Positions 28,657 through 37,050 of a DNA stretch of 64,000 nucleotides are shown here, piece by piece. A program made the position numbers and the translations under genes. The notes beneath the pieces were generated by a model that saw nothing but the letters and a program-made list of their open reading frames with translations, was not told the origin of the DNA and made no database searches. Where the stretch lies: positions 3,103,501 through 3,167,500 of the forward strand of contig NZ_JAPDFL010000001.1 in assembly GCF_025949695.1 (NCBI RefSeq), in the 5' to 3' direction. Every line of letters starts with the position of its first letter. Within the stretch, counting starts at the first letter, position 1. Source of the stretch: Pararhodobacter zhoushanensis. GTDB taxonomy: Bacteria; Pseudomonadota; Alphaproteobacteria; Rhodobacterales; Rhodobacteraceae.

Positions 28657-29619
28657 ATGCAGCATGACCGTATCCCTGAAATCGCTCTGGACTGGCATCG
28701 TGAGGGCCGCGGCGCCGCGCTGGCCACGGTGATCGAGACCTGGGGCTCGGCCCCGCGCCAACCCGGCTCGCAACTGGCGATTTCCGGCGGGGGTGAGATC
28801 ATGGGCTCGGTCTCGGGCGGCTGCGTCGAGGGGGCGGTCGTGGTCGAGGCGCTTGAGGCGCTCGCCGATGGCAAACCCCGTCTGCTGACCTTTGGCGTCA
28901 CCGATGAGACCGCGTTTTCCGTTGGTCTGGCCTGCGGCGGCACGATCCGCGTGCTGGTTGAACCGATCGGCAAGGCGATGCCGGTCGCCATGCTGGAAGA
29001 CGTGGTCGAGGCCCGCGCGGCACGCAAGCCGCTGGCCTATGGCGTGGCGATCGAGAGCTGGGAACGCCGGCTCCTTGGCCCCGACGACTTGCCCGACCGC
29101 TTTCGCAGCGACCGCTCGGGGATGGAGGACTCAGGCGAGTTCATCGCCCTTTTCAACCCGCCCCTGCGCCTGCTGATCGTCGGCGCGGTCCATATCGCCC
29201 AAGCGCTTGTTCCGATGGCGAAACTGGCGGGCTACGACCCGGTTCTGATCGACCCCCGCGACGCTTTCGCCAGTGCCGAGCGCTTCCCCGATACCCTGAT
29301 CCGCCACGACTGGCCCGATGAGGGGCTGCGGACCGAGGGGCTGGACATGCGCACCGCCGTGGTCACGCTGACCCATGACACCAAGCTCGACGATCCGGCG
29401 ATCATCGAGGCGTTGACGTCGGACGCCTTCTACATCGGCTGCCTCGGCTCGACCCGCACCCATGCCAAACGGCTGGACCGGCTGCGCGACGCCGGGATCA
29501 CCGACGCGCAGATTGACCGCATCCACGCCCCCGTCGGCCTGAACATCGGCGCGAAATCCCCTGCTGAGATCGCGGTGTCGGTACTGGCGCAGATCACCCA
29601 AGTGCTGCGGCAGGCGTAA
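28657..29619 (+). CDS. XdhC/CoxF-family molybdenum hydroxylase maturation protein
   Basis: A 320-aa cytoplasmic protein. The N-terminal XdhC_CoxI domain has ATVIETWGSAPRQPGSQ, SVSGGCVEG and SVGLACGGTIRV. The C-terminal Rossmann domain has LLIVGAVHIAQAL, the acidic end LIDPR, and IGCLGSTRTHAKR. Family members bind molybdenum cofactor, help convert it to the sulfurated form, and insert it into xanthine dehydrogenase-type enzymes. It may serve the PaoABC-type enzyme 3.5 kb downstream. The ATG has a GGGAGGA site; the stop overlaps the next ATG (TAATG). Confidence 0.9.
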   Translation: MQHDRIPEIALDWHREGRGAALATVIETWGSAPRQPGSQLAISGGGEIMGSVSGGCVEGAVVVEALEALADGKPRLLTFGVTDETAFSVGLACGGTIRVLVEPIGKAMPVAMLEDVVEARAARKPLAYGVAIESWERRLLGPDDLPDRFRSDRSGMEDSGEFIALFNPPLRLLIVGAVHIAQALVPMAKLAGYDPVLIDPRDAFASAERFPDTLIRHDWPDEGLRTEGLDMRTAVVTLTHDTKLDDPAIIEALTSDAFYIGCLGSTRTHAKRLDRLRDAGITDAQIDRIHAPVGLNIGAKSPAEIAVSVLAQITQVLRQA

Positions 29620-30608
29620 TGGAGTTCGGTCCGGTTCCGCTGGATCAGGCGCTGGGTGCAGTGTTGGCGCATTCCGTGCCGCTGGCGCGCGGACGGCTGA
29701 AAAAGGGCAAGGTGCTGGAGGCGGCGGATCTGGTCGCGCTGGCGGAAACCGGGCGCGACAGCGTGATCGCCGCGCGCCTCTCGCCTGCCGACATGGGCGA
29801 AGACGCCGCAGCCTTGGCGGTGGCACAGGCGCTGATTGCCGGGGCTGAGGGGCTGACCCTGCAGATCGTCGGCACCGGGCGGGTGAATGTGCTGGCGACC
29901 GGGCCGGGACTGGCGCGCATCGCTGCCGATCAGGTCCATGCGGTCAATGCCGCCGACCCGGCGATCACGCTGGCCACGGTGGCCGAGTGGCAGCGCATGG
30001 AGCCGGGCGGCATGGTCGCCACCGTTAAGATCATCGCTTATGGGCTTGATAAGGCATCCGTTTCCAAAGCCTGTGCGGTCGGCAGGTCAGCGCTGTCGCT
30101 CGCAGCCCCGGCGCTGAAAAACGCCGTGATGATCGAAACCACGGTCGGCAAGGGTCTGGGCGACAAGGGCCACCGCGTGACCGAGGCGCGGCTCGCGCGG
30201 CTCGGTGTCAGCCTCGCGCCCGAATGCCTCGTCCCGCATGAGGAAGCCGCGCTGGCGCAGGCGCTTGCACAGGCCGCGGGTGATCTGATCCTGATCCTGA
30301 CCGCCTCGGCCACCTCCGATATCCGCGACGTCGCCCCCTCGGCCCTGCGCCGCGCGGGCGGGACGGTGGCGCATTTCGGCATGCCGGTCGATCCGGGCAA
30401 CCTGTTGTTCCTCGGCACCCTCGGCGCGCGCCCGGTTGTCGGCCTGCCCGGCTGCGCGCGCTCCCCGGCGCTGAACGGGGCCGACTGGGTGCTGGAACGG
30501 CTGATCTGCGGCGTGCCGGTCAGCGGCGCGGATATCCGCCGGATGGGCGTCGGCGGTCTGCTCAAGGATATCCCGACGCGCCCGCGCCCGCGCAGTGATC
30601 CCGGTTAA
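29619..30608 (+). CDS. molybdopterin-binding (MoCF_biosynth-like) protein
   Basis: A 329-aa cytoplasmic protein with the MoeA/CinA-type molybdopterin-binding pattern. LARGRLKKGKVLEAAD and the C-terminal half LILILTASATSDIRDVAPSALRRAGG, HFGMPVDPGNLL and VVGLPGCARSPALNG match the molybdopterin-binding domain that in other bacteria is fused to a MobA-like nucleotidyltransferase. No nucleotidyltransferase domain is present here. It is coupled to the XdhC-like gene (TAATG), so it probably takes part in cofactor cytosine/guanine modification or transfer for a molybdenum hydroxylase. Confidence 0.82.
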   Translation: MEFGPVPLDQALGAVLAHSVPLARGRLKKGKVLEAADLVALAETGRDSVIAARLSPADMGEDAAALAVAQALIAGAEGLTLQIVGTGRVNVLATGPGLARIAADQVHAVNAADPAITLATVAEWQRMEPGGMVATVKIIAYGLDKASVSKACAVGRSALSLAAPALKNAVMIETTVGKGLGDKGHRVTEARLARLGVSLAPECLVPHEEAALAQALAQAAGDLILILTASATSDIRDVAPSALRRAGGTVAHFGMPVDPGNLLFLGTLGARPVVGLPGCARSPALNGADWVLERLICGVPVSGADIRRMGVGGLLKDIPTRPRPRSDPG

Positions 30609-30619
30609 CAAACCCTTAA
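30605..30619. promoter_or_regulatory. TTAA-N7-TTAA site overlapping the stop codon
   Basis: TTAACAAACCCTTAA followed by C matches the CtrA consensus but lies between convergent genes and covers the preceding stop. A promoter role is doubtful; it may be a chance match or a binding site without a target. Confidence 0.3.
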
Positions 30620-30624
30620 CGCCC

Positions 30625-30690
30625 AACTTTATGCCGGAAATATCCTGGGGGGTGAATGCGCGGCACGCGCAGAGGGGGCTAGCCCCCCTC
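30625..30690 (+). repeat. intergenic repeat, copy D
   Basis: AACTTTATGCCGGAAATATCC with a GGGGGG block, then the hairpin GAGGGGGC-TA-GCCCCCCTC (30672-30690). The most diverged of the four copies. It lies between convergent genes. Confidence 0.5.
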
Positions 30691-30761
30691 CGCCTCGTTT
30701 CATCCCGATGCCGGAAGGCTGCAGGCGCAAAGCCGCGCACCTGCAGCGTTTTTTCAAACCC

Positions 30762-31259
30762 CTAGCCTGCCGCGACCGCTTCCCGGTTCGCGCCATCCTC
30801 GGCGATGCCGGTCAGGGTCTTGTCGGCCTTCATCTCTTCAGCCAGCGTTTCATCGAAAAGCGCCACCACCGCGCTGGGGTACAGCTCGACCGCCCATTGG
30901 CGCAGCGCACCATACCGCGCGATCTCGTAATGCTCGACCGCCTGCGCCGCGGCGATGAGCCCGGCGTCCATGGCAGGCGAGTCCTTGAAGGACGACAGAT
31001 GCTCCTCGCCTTCCTCGATGATCCCGTCGATCGCCGGGCAGGTCTTGCCGCGTGCCGCCTTGCCAAGATGCTCGAACACTTTTTGCAAGCGCTCGACATG
31101 GGTTTCGGTCTCTTCGCGGTGGTCTTCGAATGCCGTGCGAAGCTCGGGCGATTGCGCCCCGCGCGCCATCTTGGGCAGCGCCTTCAGGATGCGCCGCTCG
31201 GCATAGTAGATATCGCGCAGCGTGTCGTAGAAAAGGGTTTCAAGGGTCTTGTCGGCCAT
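30762..31259 (-). CDS. DUF892 ferritin-like protein (YciE/YciF family)
   Basis: A 165-aa four-helix ferritin-like protein. TLFYDTLRDIYYAERRILKALPKMA at the start, then HREETETHVERLQKVFEHLG and AAQAVEHYEIARYGALRQWA, carry the Glu and His ligands of a di-iron site. The family is widely stress-induced; its activity is not settled. It has the RBS GGAGACTT. A GGAAC-N17-GTT promoter lies 55-80 bp upstream, so it is predicted to be EcfG-dependent. Confidence 0.9.
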   Translation of the reverse strand: MADKTLETLFYDTLRDIYYAERRILKALPKMARGAQSPELRTAFEDHREETETHVERLQKVFEHLGKAARGKTCPAIDGIIEEGEEHLSSFKDSPAMDAGLIAAAQAVEHYEIARYGALRQWAVELYPSAVVALFDETLAEEMKADKTLTGIAEDGANREAVAAG

Positions 31260-31315
31260 GGGAAGTCTCCTAGGTGAAACGTCTGCTCCGGGGGCCCTCA
31301 GGCCCGCGCCGACAC

Positions 31316-31340
31316 AACAGGGCTGACGCCCGGATGTTCC
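31316..31340 (-). promoter_or_regulatory. EcfG-type promoter of DUF892 gene
   Basis: On the minus strand GGAAC (31340-31336), 17 bp, GTT (31318-31316), matching the alphaproteobacterial general-stress consensus GGAAC-N16/17-CGTT except for the C. Confidence 0.7.
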
Positions 31341-31428
31341 CGCCGTGTCTCACTTCCGCCTGCTGTCAGGGCGGACAGAACGCGGGTCGAAGGGCCTGCG
31401 CGCTGACAACGGATTGCGGGCCGCGCCG

Positions 31429-31454
31429 GGAACATTGCGCGCCGCTGGTTGGTT
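31429..31454 (+). promoter_or_regulatory. EcfG-type promoter of DUF3008 gene
   Basis: GGAAC at 31429-31433, 18 bp, GTT at 31452-31454, 38 bp before the ATG. Confidence 0.6.
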
Positions 31455-31492
31455 GACCCGGTATCCAACCTCTTTTTCACAAGGAGCCAGCC

Positions 31493-31681
31493 ATGCCCGC
31501 CCAGTCAAAAGCCCAGCAGAAAGCCGCCGGAATGGCGCTGTCAGCCAAGCGCGGCGAGACGCCGAAAAGCGAGTTGAAGGGAGCCGCGAAGGAGATGGTC
31601 GAGTCGATGACCGAAGCCGAGCTTGAGGATTTCGCCACCGGCGCGCGCAAGGGAAAGCCCGAGCACAAGGCTAAGTCGTAA
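31493..31681 (+). CDS. DUF3008 family small stress protein
   Basis: 62 aa, very basic and helical. MPAQSKAQQKAAGMALSAKRGE is the family signature, followed by ELKGAAKEMVESMTEAELEDFA. Cytoplasmic, possibly nucleic-acid-associated by its charge; no activity is known. It has the RBS AAGGAG and an EcfG-type promoter. The next gene starts 20 bp downstream and is probably cotranscribed. Confidence 0.85.
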   Translation: MPAQSKAQQKAAGMALSAKRGETPKSELKGAAKEMVESMTEAELEDFATGARKGKPEHKAKS

Positions 31682-31701
31682 CACGCCATCGGAGGCCGAG
31701 C

Positions 31702-32061
31702 ATGACCACCCCGGACAACGATCCACAAGCGCCAGGCCCTGCGTCATCGGGCCCTGCCTCGTCGGGCCCTGCCGACGCCAGCCGGTTGCGCGACGCGATC
31801 GACCGCGGCGGTACCGGCGACAAGGTCGCGTTCAGCGATCCCGCCGCCGCACCGCTGGGAACCGATGACGAGGCGGCGGGCACCCCGCCCACGCCGCAGC
31901 AGGTCCGCACGGCGCGTTTGCACGAAGCCGGGCGCGCACAGCCCAAAGCCCACAAGCCGACACCCGCCGAGATCAACGGTGGCGTGCGGTGGTGGACGGC
32001 AGCCGTGGTTATCCTCGTCGCGTTGGCCGTCCTGGTGGCGGCGTGGGCGCTGATCGGCTGA
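31702..32061 (+). CDS. small tail-anchored membrane protein, unknown function
   Basis: 119 aa. The first about 90 residues are hydrophilic, rich in Pro, Ala and Ser, with a duplicated PASSG segment near the start. A single C-terminal membrane helix WWTAAVVILVALAVLVAAWALIG (about 96-119) makes it tail-anchored with a cytoplasmic N-terminus. It has the RBS GGAGG. It follows the DUF3008 gene closely without its own promoter motif, so it is likely part of the same stress operon. Confidence 0.7.
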   Translation: MTTPDNDPQAPGPASSGPASSGPADASRLRDAIDRGGTGDKVAFSDPAAAPLGTDDEAAGTPPTPQQVRTARLHEAGRAQPKAHKPTPAEINGGVRWWTAAVVILVALAVLVAAWALIG

Positions 32062-32103
32062 CACCGCCCCTGTTGCATCCGGGCCGCAAGCGCGCCCAGG
32101 GAG

Positions 32104-32128
32104 GGAACATTCCCAGGCCTGCGCTGTT
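32104..32128 (+). promoter_or_regulatory. EcfG-type promoter of paoABC-type operon
   Basis: GGAAC at 32104-32108, 17 bp, GTT at 32126-32128. The predicted transcript would start near 32135, before the leader ORF at 32162. Confidence 0.68.
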
Positions 32129-32161
32129 GCCCTTGTATGGACCTCGCAACAGGAGCACCCG

Positions 32162-32200
32162 ATGCCCTTAGCCACCCTCAGCCCCGCGCTGCAGCCATGA
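32162..32200 (+). CDS. putative 12-aa leader peptide coupled to paoA
   Basis: ATG with a strong AGGAG site seven bases upstream opens [12 protein letters not shown] and stops at TGA 32198-32200, overlapping the ATG of the next gene (ATGA). The downstream gene has no ribosome site of its own, so its translation likely depends on this mini-ORF. Very short, hence uncertain. Confidence 0.4.
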   Translation: MPLATLSPALQP

Positions 32201-32712
32201 AGCTGTCGTTCAGTGTGAATGGAACCCCCCGGACGCTGGATCTGGACCCGCGCGTCACCTTGCTGGACGCGCTGCGCGAGCAGTTGCAGCTGACAGGCAG
32301 CAAGAAAGGCTGCGACCATGGGCAATGCGGGGCCTGTACGGTGATCGTCGGCGGGCGGCGGATCAACGCCTGCCTGAGCCTTGCAGTGATGCATGAGGGC
32401 GATGAGATCACCACCGTTGAGGGGCTTTCCGGCGATGGCCTGTCCGCGCTGCAACAGGCGTTCATCGCGCATGACGGCTTCCAGTGTGGCTATTGCACGC
32501 CGGGGCAGTTGTGCTCGGCGCAGGCGATGCTGGATGAAGTGGCCGCAGGCTGGCCCAGCCACGTGACCGAAGATCTGACGGCCCCCGCTGAACTGAGCCG
32601 TGCAGAACTGGCGGAACGGATGAGCGGCAACCTGTGCCGCTGCGCGTGCTATCCCGGCATCAACGCGGCGATCCTGCAGGCGGCGGGCACAAAGGCGGGG
32701 GGACCGGCATGA
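32197..32712 (+). CDS. paoA: aldehyde oxidoreductase [2Fe-2S] subunit (PaoA/YagT type)
   Basis: A 171-aa small subunit of a xanthine-oxidase-family enzyme. The plant-type 2Fe-2S cluster is in [12 protein letters not shown] plus the Cys in INACLSL. The second cluster is in [14 protein letters not shown] and [12 protein letters not shown]. The E. coli homologue has a Tat signal; none is seen here, so the enzyme is predicted to be cytoplasmic. The start is ATG 32197, translationally coupled to the 12-aa leader. First gene of an operon with tightly overlapping paoB and paoC. Confidence 0.88.
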   Translation: MKLSFSVNGTPRTLDLDPRVTLLDALREQLQLTGSKKGCDHGQCGACTVIVGGRRINACLSLAVMHEGDEITTVEGLSGDGLSALQQAFIAHDGFQCGYCTPGQLCSAQAMLDEVAAGWPSHVTEDLTAPAELSRAELAERMSGNLCRCACYPGINAAILQAAGTKAGGPA

Positions 32713-33683
32713 GACCCTTCGACTACAGCCGCGCCGCCGATGCCGACACCGCCTGCACTGCGGCCTGCGCGCCGGATGCCGCGTTTGTCGCGGGCGGCAC
32801 CAACCTGATCGACCTGATGAAGCTTGAGGTGCTTGCGCCCAGCGCGCTGATCGACATCGGCCATCTGGGGCTGGACCGGATCGAGGAACAGGGTGACGAC
32901 CTGCGCATCGGGGCGACGCTGACCAACGCAGAACTGGCAGCGGATCACCGCGTGCGTCGGCGCTGGCCGGTGTTGTCGCGCGCCCTGCTTGCCGGGGCCT
33001 CGGGCCAGCTGCGCAACAAGGCCACCACCGGGGGTAACCTGCTGCAACGCACGCGCTGTCCGTATTTCTACGATACCGACACCGCCTGCAACAAACGCAG
33101 CCCCGGGACGGGGTGCAGCGCCATCGGCGGCGAGCAGCGCAATCATGCCATTCTGGGCACGTCCGAGGATTGCATTGCCCTGCACGCCAGCGACATGGCG
33201 GTGGCGCTGCGCGCATTGGATGCGAAGGTCGAGGTGCGCACCGCCGGGGGCAGTCACCGCCGGATCGACCTTGCCGATCTGTACCGCCTTCCGGGCACCA
33301 CGCCGCATATCGAGACCTGTCTCGCGCCCGGCGATCTGATCACGGCGGTGCATCTGCCCGCCGCGCGCGGTGACCGGCAGCAGTATCGCAAGGTGCGCGA
33401 CCGGGCCTCGTACGCCTTTGCGCTGGTCTCGGTTGCGGCGGTTGTCGGCATGAAGAACGGACGGATCGACCATATCGCGCTGGCCTTCGGCGGGCTCGGC
33501 ACGCAGCCATGGCGCGACCCTGACATCGAGGCGCTGCTGACCGGAGAAGTCCCCAGACCGGCCCTGTTCGAGAGGGCCGCCGAGACGTTGATGCGCGAGG
33601 CCAAGCCGCAGGGCGGCACGGCTTTCAAGGTGGCTCTGGGCAAACGGGTGCTCAAAGCGGTGCTGACGGAGGTGACGACATGA
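32709..33683 (+). CDS. paoB: aldehyde oxidoreductase FAD/[4Fe-4S] subunit (PaoB/YagS type)
   Basis: A 324-aa FAD-binding subunit. [14 protein letters not shown] and [13 protein letters not shown] are the FAD-binding motifs of the CO dehydrogenase flavoprotein family. The insert [21 protein letters not shown] is the extra Cys-rich loop that binds a 4Fe-4S cluster in PaoB but is absent from ordinary xanthine dehydrogenases, which identifies the Pao type. The ATG overlaps the stop of paoA (ATGA). Confidence 0.9.
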   Translation: MRPFDYSRAADADTACTAACAPDAAFVAGGTNLIDLMKLEVLAPSALIDIGHLGLDRIEEQGDDLRIGATLTNAELAADHRVRRRWPVLSRALLAGASGQLRNKATTGGNLLQRTRCPYFYDTDTACNKRSPGTGCSAIGGEQRNHAILGTSEDCIALHASDMAVALRALDAKVEVRTAGGSHRRIDLADLYRLPGTTPHIETCLAPGDLITAVHLPAARGDRQQYRKVRDRASYAFALVSVAAVVGMKNGRIDHIALAFGGLGTQPWRDPDIEALLTGEVPRPALFERAAETLMREAKPQGGTAFKVALGKRVLKAVLTEVTT

Positions 33684-35866
33684 GCGTCGAGATGAAGATT
33701 GACGGTCCTGAGCAGGCGCAAGGCGATCAGACCGGGGCGCAGGCTGTGCTGGGACACGAGTCCGACCGGCCCGAGGGTGGCCTGAAGGTCACCGGTGCCG
33801 CCCCCTACGCCGCAGAGCCCTGCCCGCCGGGCATGGCGCATGGCTTTCTGGTCCGCGCACCCGGCTTGGGCAAGGTGCGGCTGACGAACCTTGAGGTGGT
33901 GCAGGGCATGGCCGGTGTGCTGACCATCCTGCGCGACGACAGGATGATCCGAAACGCCGCGCAGGGCACCAGCGAAAGCGCGCCGGTGCAGGGCGTCGAT
34001 CAGGCCGACTATGTTGGCCAGCCCATCGCGCTGGTCGTGGCCGAGAGTTTCGAGCAGGCCCGCCATGCGGCGCTTGCCCTGCGTGTCGAAACCGCCGGGG
34101 GCGCTCTGGTGGTGAACCCGCAGGATGCGGTGGCCACGGATGACGACATCGACGAAACCGCGCAGGGGGATCTGGAGCGCGCCTTTGCCAGCAGCGTTCA
34201 CCGGATCGACCAGACCTATAGCACGCCCTCCCTTATCTCGGCGGCAATGGAGCCGCATGCGGCGCTGGCCGAGTGGGATGGCGACAGGCTGGTGCTGCGT
34301 GCGTCGTTGCAGATGCTCAAATACAGCCGCACCGAGATTGCCGATTGTGTCGGGATCGCGCCCGAGGATGTCCGGGTGCTGGCCCCCTATGTCGGCGGCG
34401 GCTTTGGCTCGAAACTTGGCATTTGCGCCGAAGCGGTTGCGGCGGCGCTTGCCGCGCGCCAGCTTGGCCGGCCGGTGCGGGTGGTTCAGCACCGCCGGCA
34501 GGTGTTCGAGATGAACACAAGGCGCTCGGAAACCAGCCAGCGCATCCGGCTTTGCAGCGATGAGAACGGGCAGCTCACCGGGATTGGCCATCAGGCGCTT
34601 GTGTCAAACCTGCCGGGAGAGGATTTCGCCGAGCCCGTGCTTCAGGCCACCCATTTCGCCTATGCCGCGCCGAACCGTTTGCTGCGCCGCGCGGTGGTCC
34701 GCCTGCACCGTCCCGCTGCCGGATCGGTGCGCGCACCGGGCGAGGCCGTCGGCGTGACCGCCTTCGAGATCGCGATGGACGAGCTGGCCTGTGCTGCCGG
34801 GATCGACCCCGTGGCGCTGAGGCTGCGCAATATTCCCCGCGATGACCCCGAAAGCGGCCTGCCCTTCTCGTCGCACCGGCTGGCGGAGTGCCTGACGGAT
34901 GGGAGCCGCCGCTTTGGCTGGTCCAAGCGCCCCACCGCCCCGCGTCAGCAGCGCGAGGGGGACTGGTGGATCGGCACGGGCATGGCCGCCGCGTTCCGGG
35001 TCAATTCGCTGATGGAAGCCGAGGCGCGGGTGGTGCTGTCCGCGCAGGGCGTCAGGGTGGAAACCGACATGACCGATATCGGCACGGGCAGCTACGCCAT
35101 CCTCGGCCAGATCGCAGCCGAGCGGCTGGGCCACCCTTTGAGCCGGACGGAAGTGATCCTTGGTGACACGGATCTGCCGCCCTCCTCGGGCTCGGGCGGG
35201 TCGTTCGGGGCGGCATCGACCGGAACGGCGGTGTGGCTGGCCTGCGAGGAGCTGCGCCGCGTGCTTGCCGGCAGGATGGGCTGTGACATGGCGGATCTGA
35301 CGCTCAAGGACGGCTATGCGCTGTGCGACAACCGGCGCCGCGCGATTGCGGAGCTGCTGGACGGCACGCCCGTCACCGGCCATGGGCATGTCCGGCCCGG
35401 CGCGGCGCGCGACAAGGTTCGTCAGGCGACGACCGGCGCGCATTTCGCCGAAGTTGCGGTCAGCGACGTGACCGGTGAGGTGCGCGTGCGCCGCCTTGCC
35501 GGAACCTATGCCGCCGGGCGCATCCTGAACCCGCGCACCGCGCGTTCGCAATGCCATGGCGGCATGACCTGGGGCATCGGCATGGCACTGACCGAGGCCC
35601 TGATCCACGACCGCCGCGACGGCCATGTGGTGAACCGCGACTTCGAGGCCTTCCATCTGCCGGTCAACGCCGATGTCCCCGCGCTTGATGTCGCCTTTGT
35701 CGAGGACCGCGACGACTGGCTGGGCCCGCTGCGCGCCAAGGGTCTGGGCGAGTTGAGCATTTGCGGCGCGGCGGCGGCGGTGATCAACGCGGTCCACCAC
35801 GCCTGCGGTGTCCGCGTGCGGGATCTTCCCGCCACGCCGGACCGTGTGCTTGAGGGGTTGGTGTAA
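33680..35866 (+). CDS. paoC: aldehyde oxidoreductase molybdenum-binding subunit (PaoC/YagR type)
   Basis: A 728-aa catalytic subunit carrying molybdenum cofactor. It has [23 protein letters not shown] in place of the CO dehydrogenase active loop, [12 protein letters not shown], and the C-terminal [18 protein letters not shown] with the catalytic Glu. Together with PaoA and PaoB it oxidises aldehydes, often aromatic, to acids, consistent with detoxification during stress. The ATG overlaps the paoB stop. The XdhC-like protein at 28657 is a likely maturation partner. Confidence 0.9.
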   Translation: MSVEMKIDGPEQAQGDQTGAQAVLGHESDRPEGGLKVTGAAPYAAEPCPPGMAHGFLVRAPGLGKVRLTNLEVVQGMAGVLTILRDDRMIRNAAQGTSESAPVQGVDQADYVGQPIALVVAESFEQARHAALALRVETAGGALVVNPQDAVATDDDIDETAQGDLERAFASSVHRIDQTYSTPSLISAAMEPHAALAEWDGDRLVLRASLQMLKYSRTEIADCVGIAPEDVRVLAPYVGGGFGSKLGICAEAVAAALAARQLGRPVRVVQHRRQVFEMNTRRSETSQRIRLCSDENGQLTGIGHQALVSNLPGEDFAEPVLQATHFAYAAPNRLLRRAVVRLHRPAAGSVRAPGEAVGVTAFEIAMDELACAAGIDPVALRLRNIPRDDPESGLPFSSHRLAECLTDGSRRFGWSKRPTAPRQQREGDWWIGTGMAAAFRVNSLMEAEARVVLSAQGVRVETDMTDIGTGSYAILGQIAAERLGHPLSRTEVILGDTDLPPSSGSGGSFGAASTGTAVWLACEELRRVLAGRMGCDMADLTLKDGYALCDNRRRAIAELLDGTPVTGHGHVRPGAARDKVRQATTGAHFAEVAVSDVTGEVRVRRLAGTYAAGRILNPRTARSQCHGGMTWGIGMALTEALIHDRRDGHVVNRDFEAFHLPVNADVPALDVAFVEDRDDWLGPLRAKGLGELSICGAAAAVINAVHHACGVRVRDLPATPDRVLEGLV

Positions 35867-35878
35867 GGGCTGCGGCGC

Positions 35879-36403
35879 TTACAGCTCTTTGTCGCCGAGG
35901 TCCGCGATGATCATCGCGCGGGCCCGGTTGACCCGGCTTTTCACCGTACCGATGGCCACGTCGCAGATCTCGGCGCTGCTTTCGTAGCTTTCGCCCAGCA
36001 TTACCACCAGAATGAACATCTCGCGGTAATGCAGCGGCAGGCGATCAACAGCCCGCAGCACTTCGTTGCCGCGGATTGCCCATTCCTGCGTTGGCGGCGT
36101 CGAGGCCTTGTCCGCGACGCAATCCGCCTCGCCGGGGCTTTCGCGCATGGCCTTGACGCGGGCATTGTAAAACGTGTTGCGCATGATGGTGAACAGCCAG
36201 GCGCGCAGATTGGTGCCATGGCGGAATTTGTGCTTGTGGCGGATCGCCTTGAGAAGCGTCTCCTGCACCAGATCGTCCGCCTCGGCGACATTGCGGGTCA
36301 GGGTGCGGGCGAACGCACGCAGGGCCGGGATCCATTCAAGGGTCAGATCCGGGTCCAGCGGCTGGTTCCTTTCCTCGAATTCCTCACGCTTTTCTTGCCG
36401 CAT
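35879..36403 (-). CDS. ecfG: EcfG-type general stress sigma factor
   Basis: A 174-aa ECF sigma factor with only regions 2 and 4. Region 2 is RNVAEADDLVQETLLKAIRHKHKF, GTNLRAWLFTIMRNTFYN; region 4 is RLPLHYREMFILVVMLGESYESSAEICDVAIGTVKSRVNRAR. The spacing and the SRVNRAR ending fit the ECF15/EcfG group. I used ATG 36403 (AGGGAGAAG upstream). It is preceded by its own GGAAC-N17-CGTT promoter, with a leader of roughly 175 nt, so it is autoregulated. A NepR-like gene lies upstream on the same strand. It is convergent with paoC. Confidence 0.9.
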   Translation of the reverse strand: MRQEKREEFEERNQPLDPDLTLEWIPALRAFARTLTRNVAEADDLVQETLLKAIRHKHKFRHGTNLRAWLFTIMRNTFYNARVKAMRESPGEADCVADKASTPPTQEWAIRGNEVLRAVDRLPLHYREMFILVVMLGESYESSAEICDVAIGTVKSRVNRARAMIIADLGDKEL

Positions 36404-36726
36404 CGGCCCGCTTCTCCCTTGGCGCTTGATGAAGCGCACCGCCCCCGGACGGTTTTCGCTGCCAGACGATGGTGAAACGGCCTCACGGCGATACGGACAT
36501 CGCGAAGGGAAGGCATCCGCGCCACGCAGCGCCGCGTTTCCCTGTGCCCGTGGCGTTCTTGGTACTGGCAGCACCCTCAGACACAACGCTGTCAGCGCTG
36601 TGGCGGTTCCACGGCGACGGTGTCTGTCTACAACTTTTTGGCTAGTTGGCGTTCAGCCATACCCGAAGGCTGCCTGCACAGCGCGGGTTGCGTCGGGCCA
36701 AAGCCGGGCCAGAGCCCGGTCAGCGA
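36404..36726 (-). other. ecfG leader and promoter region
   Basis: This 323-bp gap between the NepR-like gene and ecfG holds the ecfG promoter at 36585-36610 and a leader of roughly 175 nt. I see no second gene or clear terminator in it. Confidence 0.5.
36585..36610 (-). promoter_or_regulatory. EcfG-type promoter of ecfG (autoregulation)
   Basis: Minus strand: GGAAC (36610-36606), 17 bp, CGTT (36588-36585); 18 bp to GTT. Includes the conserved C. Confidence 0.72.
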
Positions 36727-36885
36727 TCAGGACCGGCCCTGGCGCAGCAGTTGCTGAAGCTCCGTCGCCAGCTTCAGAAGCCGCTCTGGCGTTTCCTCGC
36801 GCTCGATCTCGGCCAGATGTTTCCTGAGGGAAGCGTTTATTTGCGCATCAGCCTTTGCACCGGTCGCCTTGTCGTCCTCGCTCAT
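36727..36885 (-). CDS. nepR: NepR-like anti-sigma factor (52 aa)
   Basis: A 52-aa helical protein. The core INASLRKHLAEIEREETPERLLKLATELQQLL has the NepR layout: a first helix, a short Glu/Pro turn, then E-R-hydrophobic second helix. NepR holds EcfG inactive until phosphorylated PhyR binds it. Position directly upstream of ecfG on the same strand supports the call. I chose ATG 36885; a start at 36960 would add residues without family resemblance. No EcfG-type promoter is visible upstream. The similarity is judged by eye and moderate. Confidence 0.55.
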   Translation of the reverse strand: MSEDDKATGAKADAQINASLRKHLAEIEREETPERLLKLATELQQLLRQGRS

Positions 36886-37050
36886 GCTCTGGACCCTTTG
36901 CCGTCTTTTTCTGTCTGCGCCCGATACGCCGGAATGCCGCGTCTGGATCATAAAAACCATGGCAAGACAAGTGTACCATGATTTGCGGAGGTGTTCGACG
37001 ATGGCTGTGAGGCTTCCTTTGCGGCGACGTCCGACACCGCGTTCCCCGGC

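Noticed and set aside
31679..32061. PASSG duplication in the small membrane gene as a mobile or CRISPR-like repeat
   Set aside because: It is a two-copy 15-bp coding duplication in a low-complexity region, without spacers.
33680..35866. Large molybdenum subunit as CO dehydrogenase
   Set aside because: The active-site loop reads RAPGEA rather than the AYxCSFR loop of form I CO dehydrogenase, and the flavin subunit has the Pao-type 4Fe-4S insert.
37021..37045. GGAAC on the minus strand upstream of the NepR-like gene as an EcfG promoter
   Set aside because: No GTT occurs 16-18 bp downstream of it.
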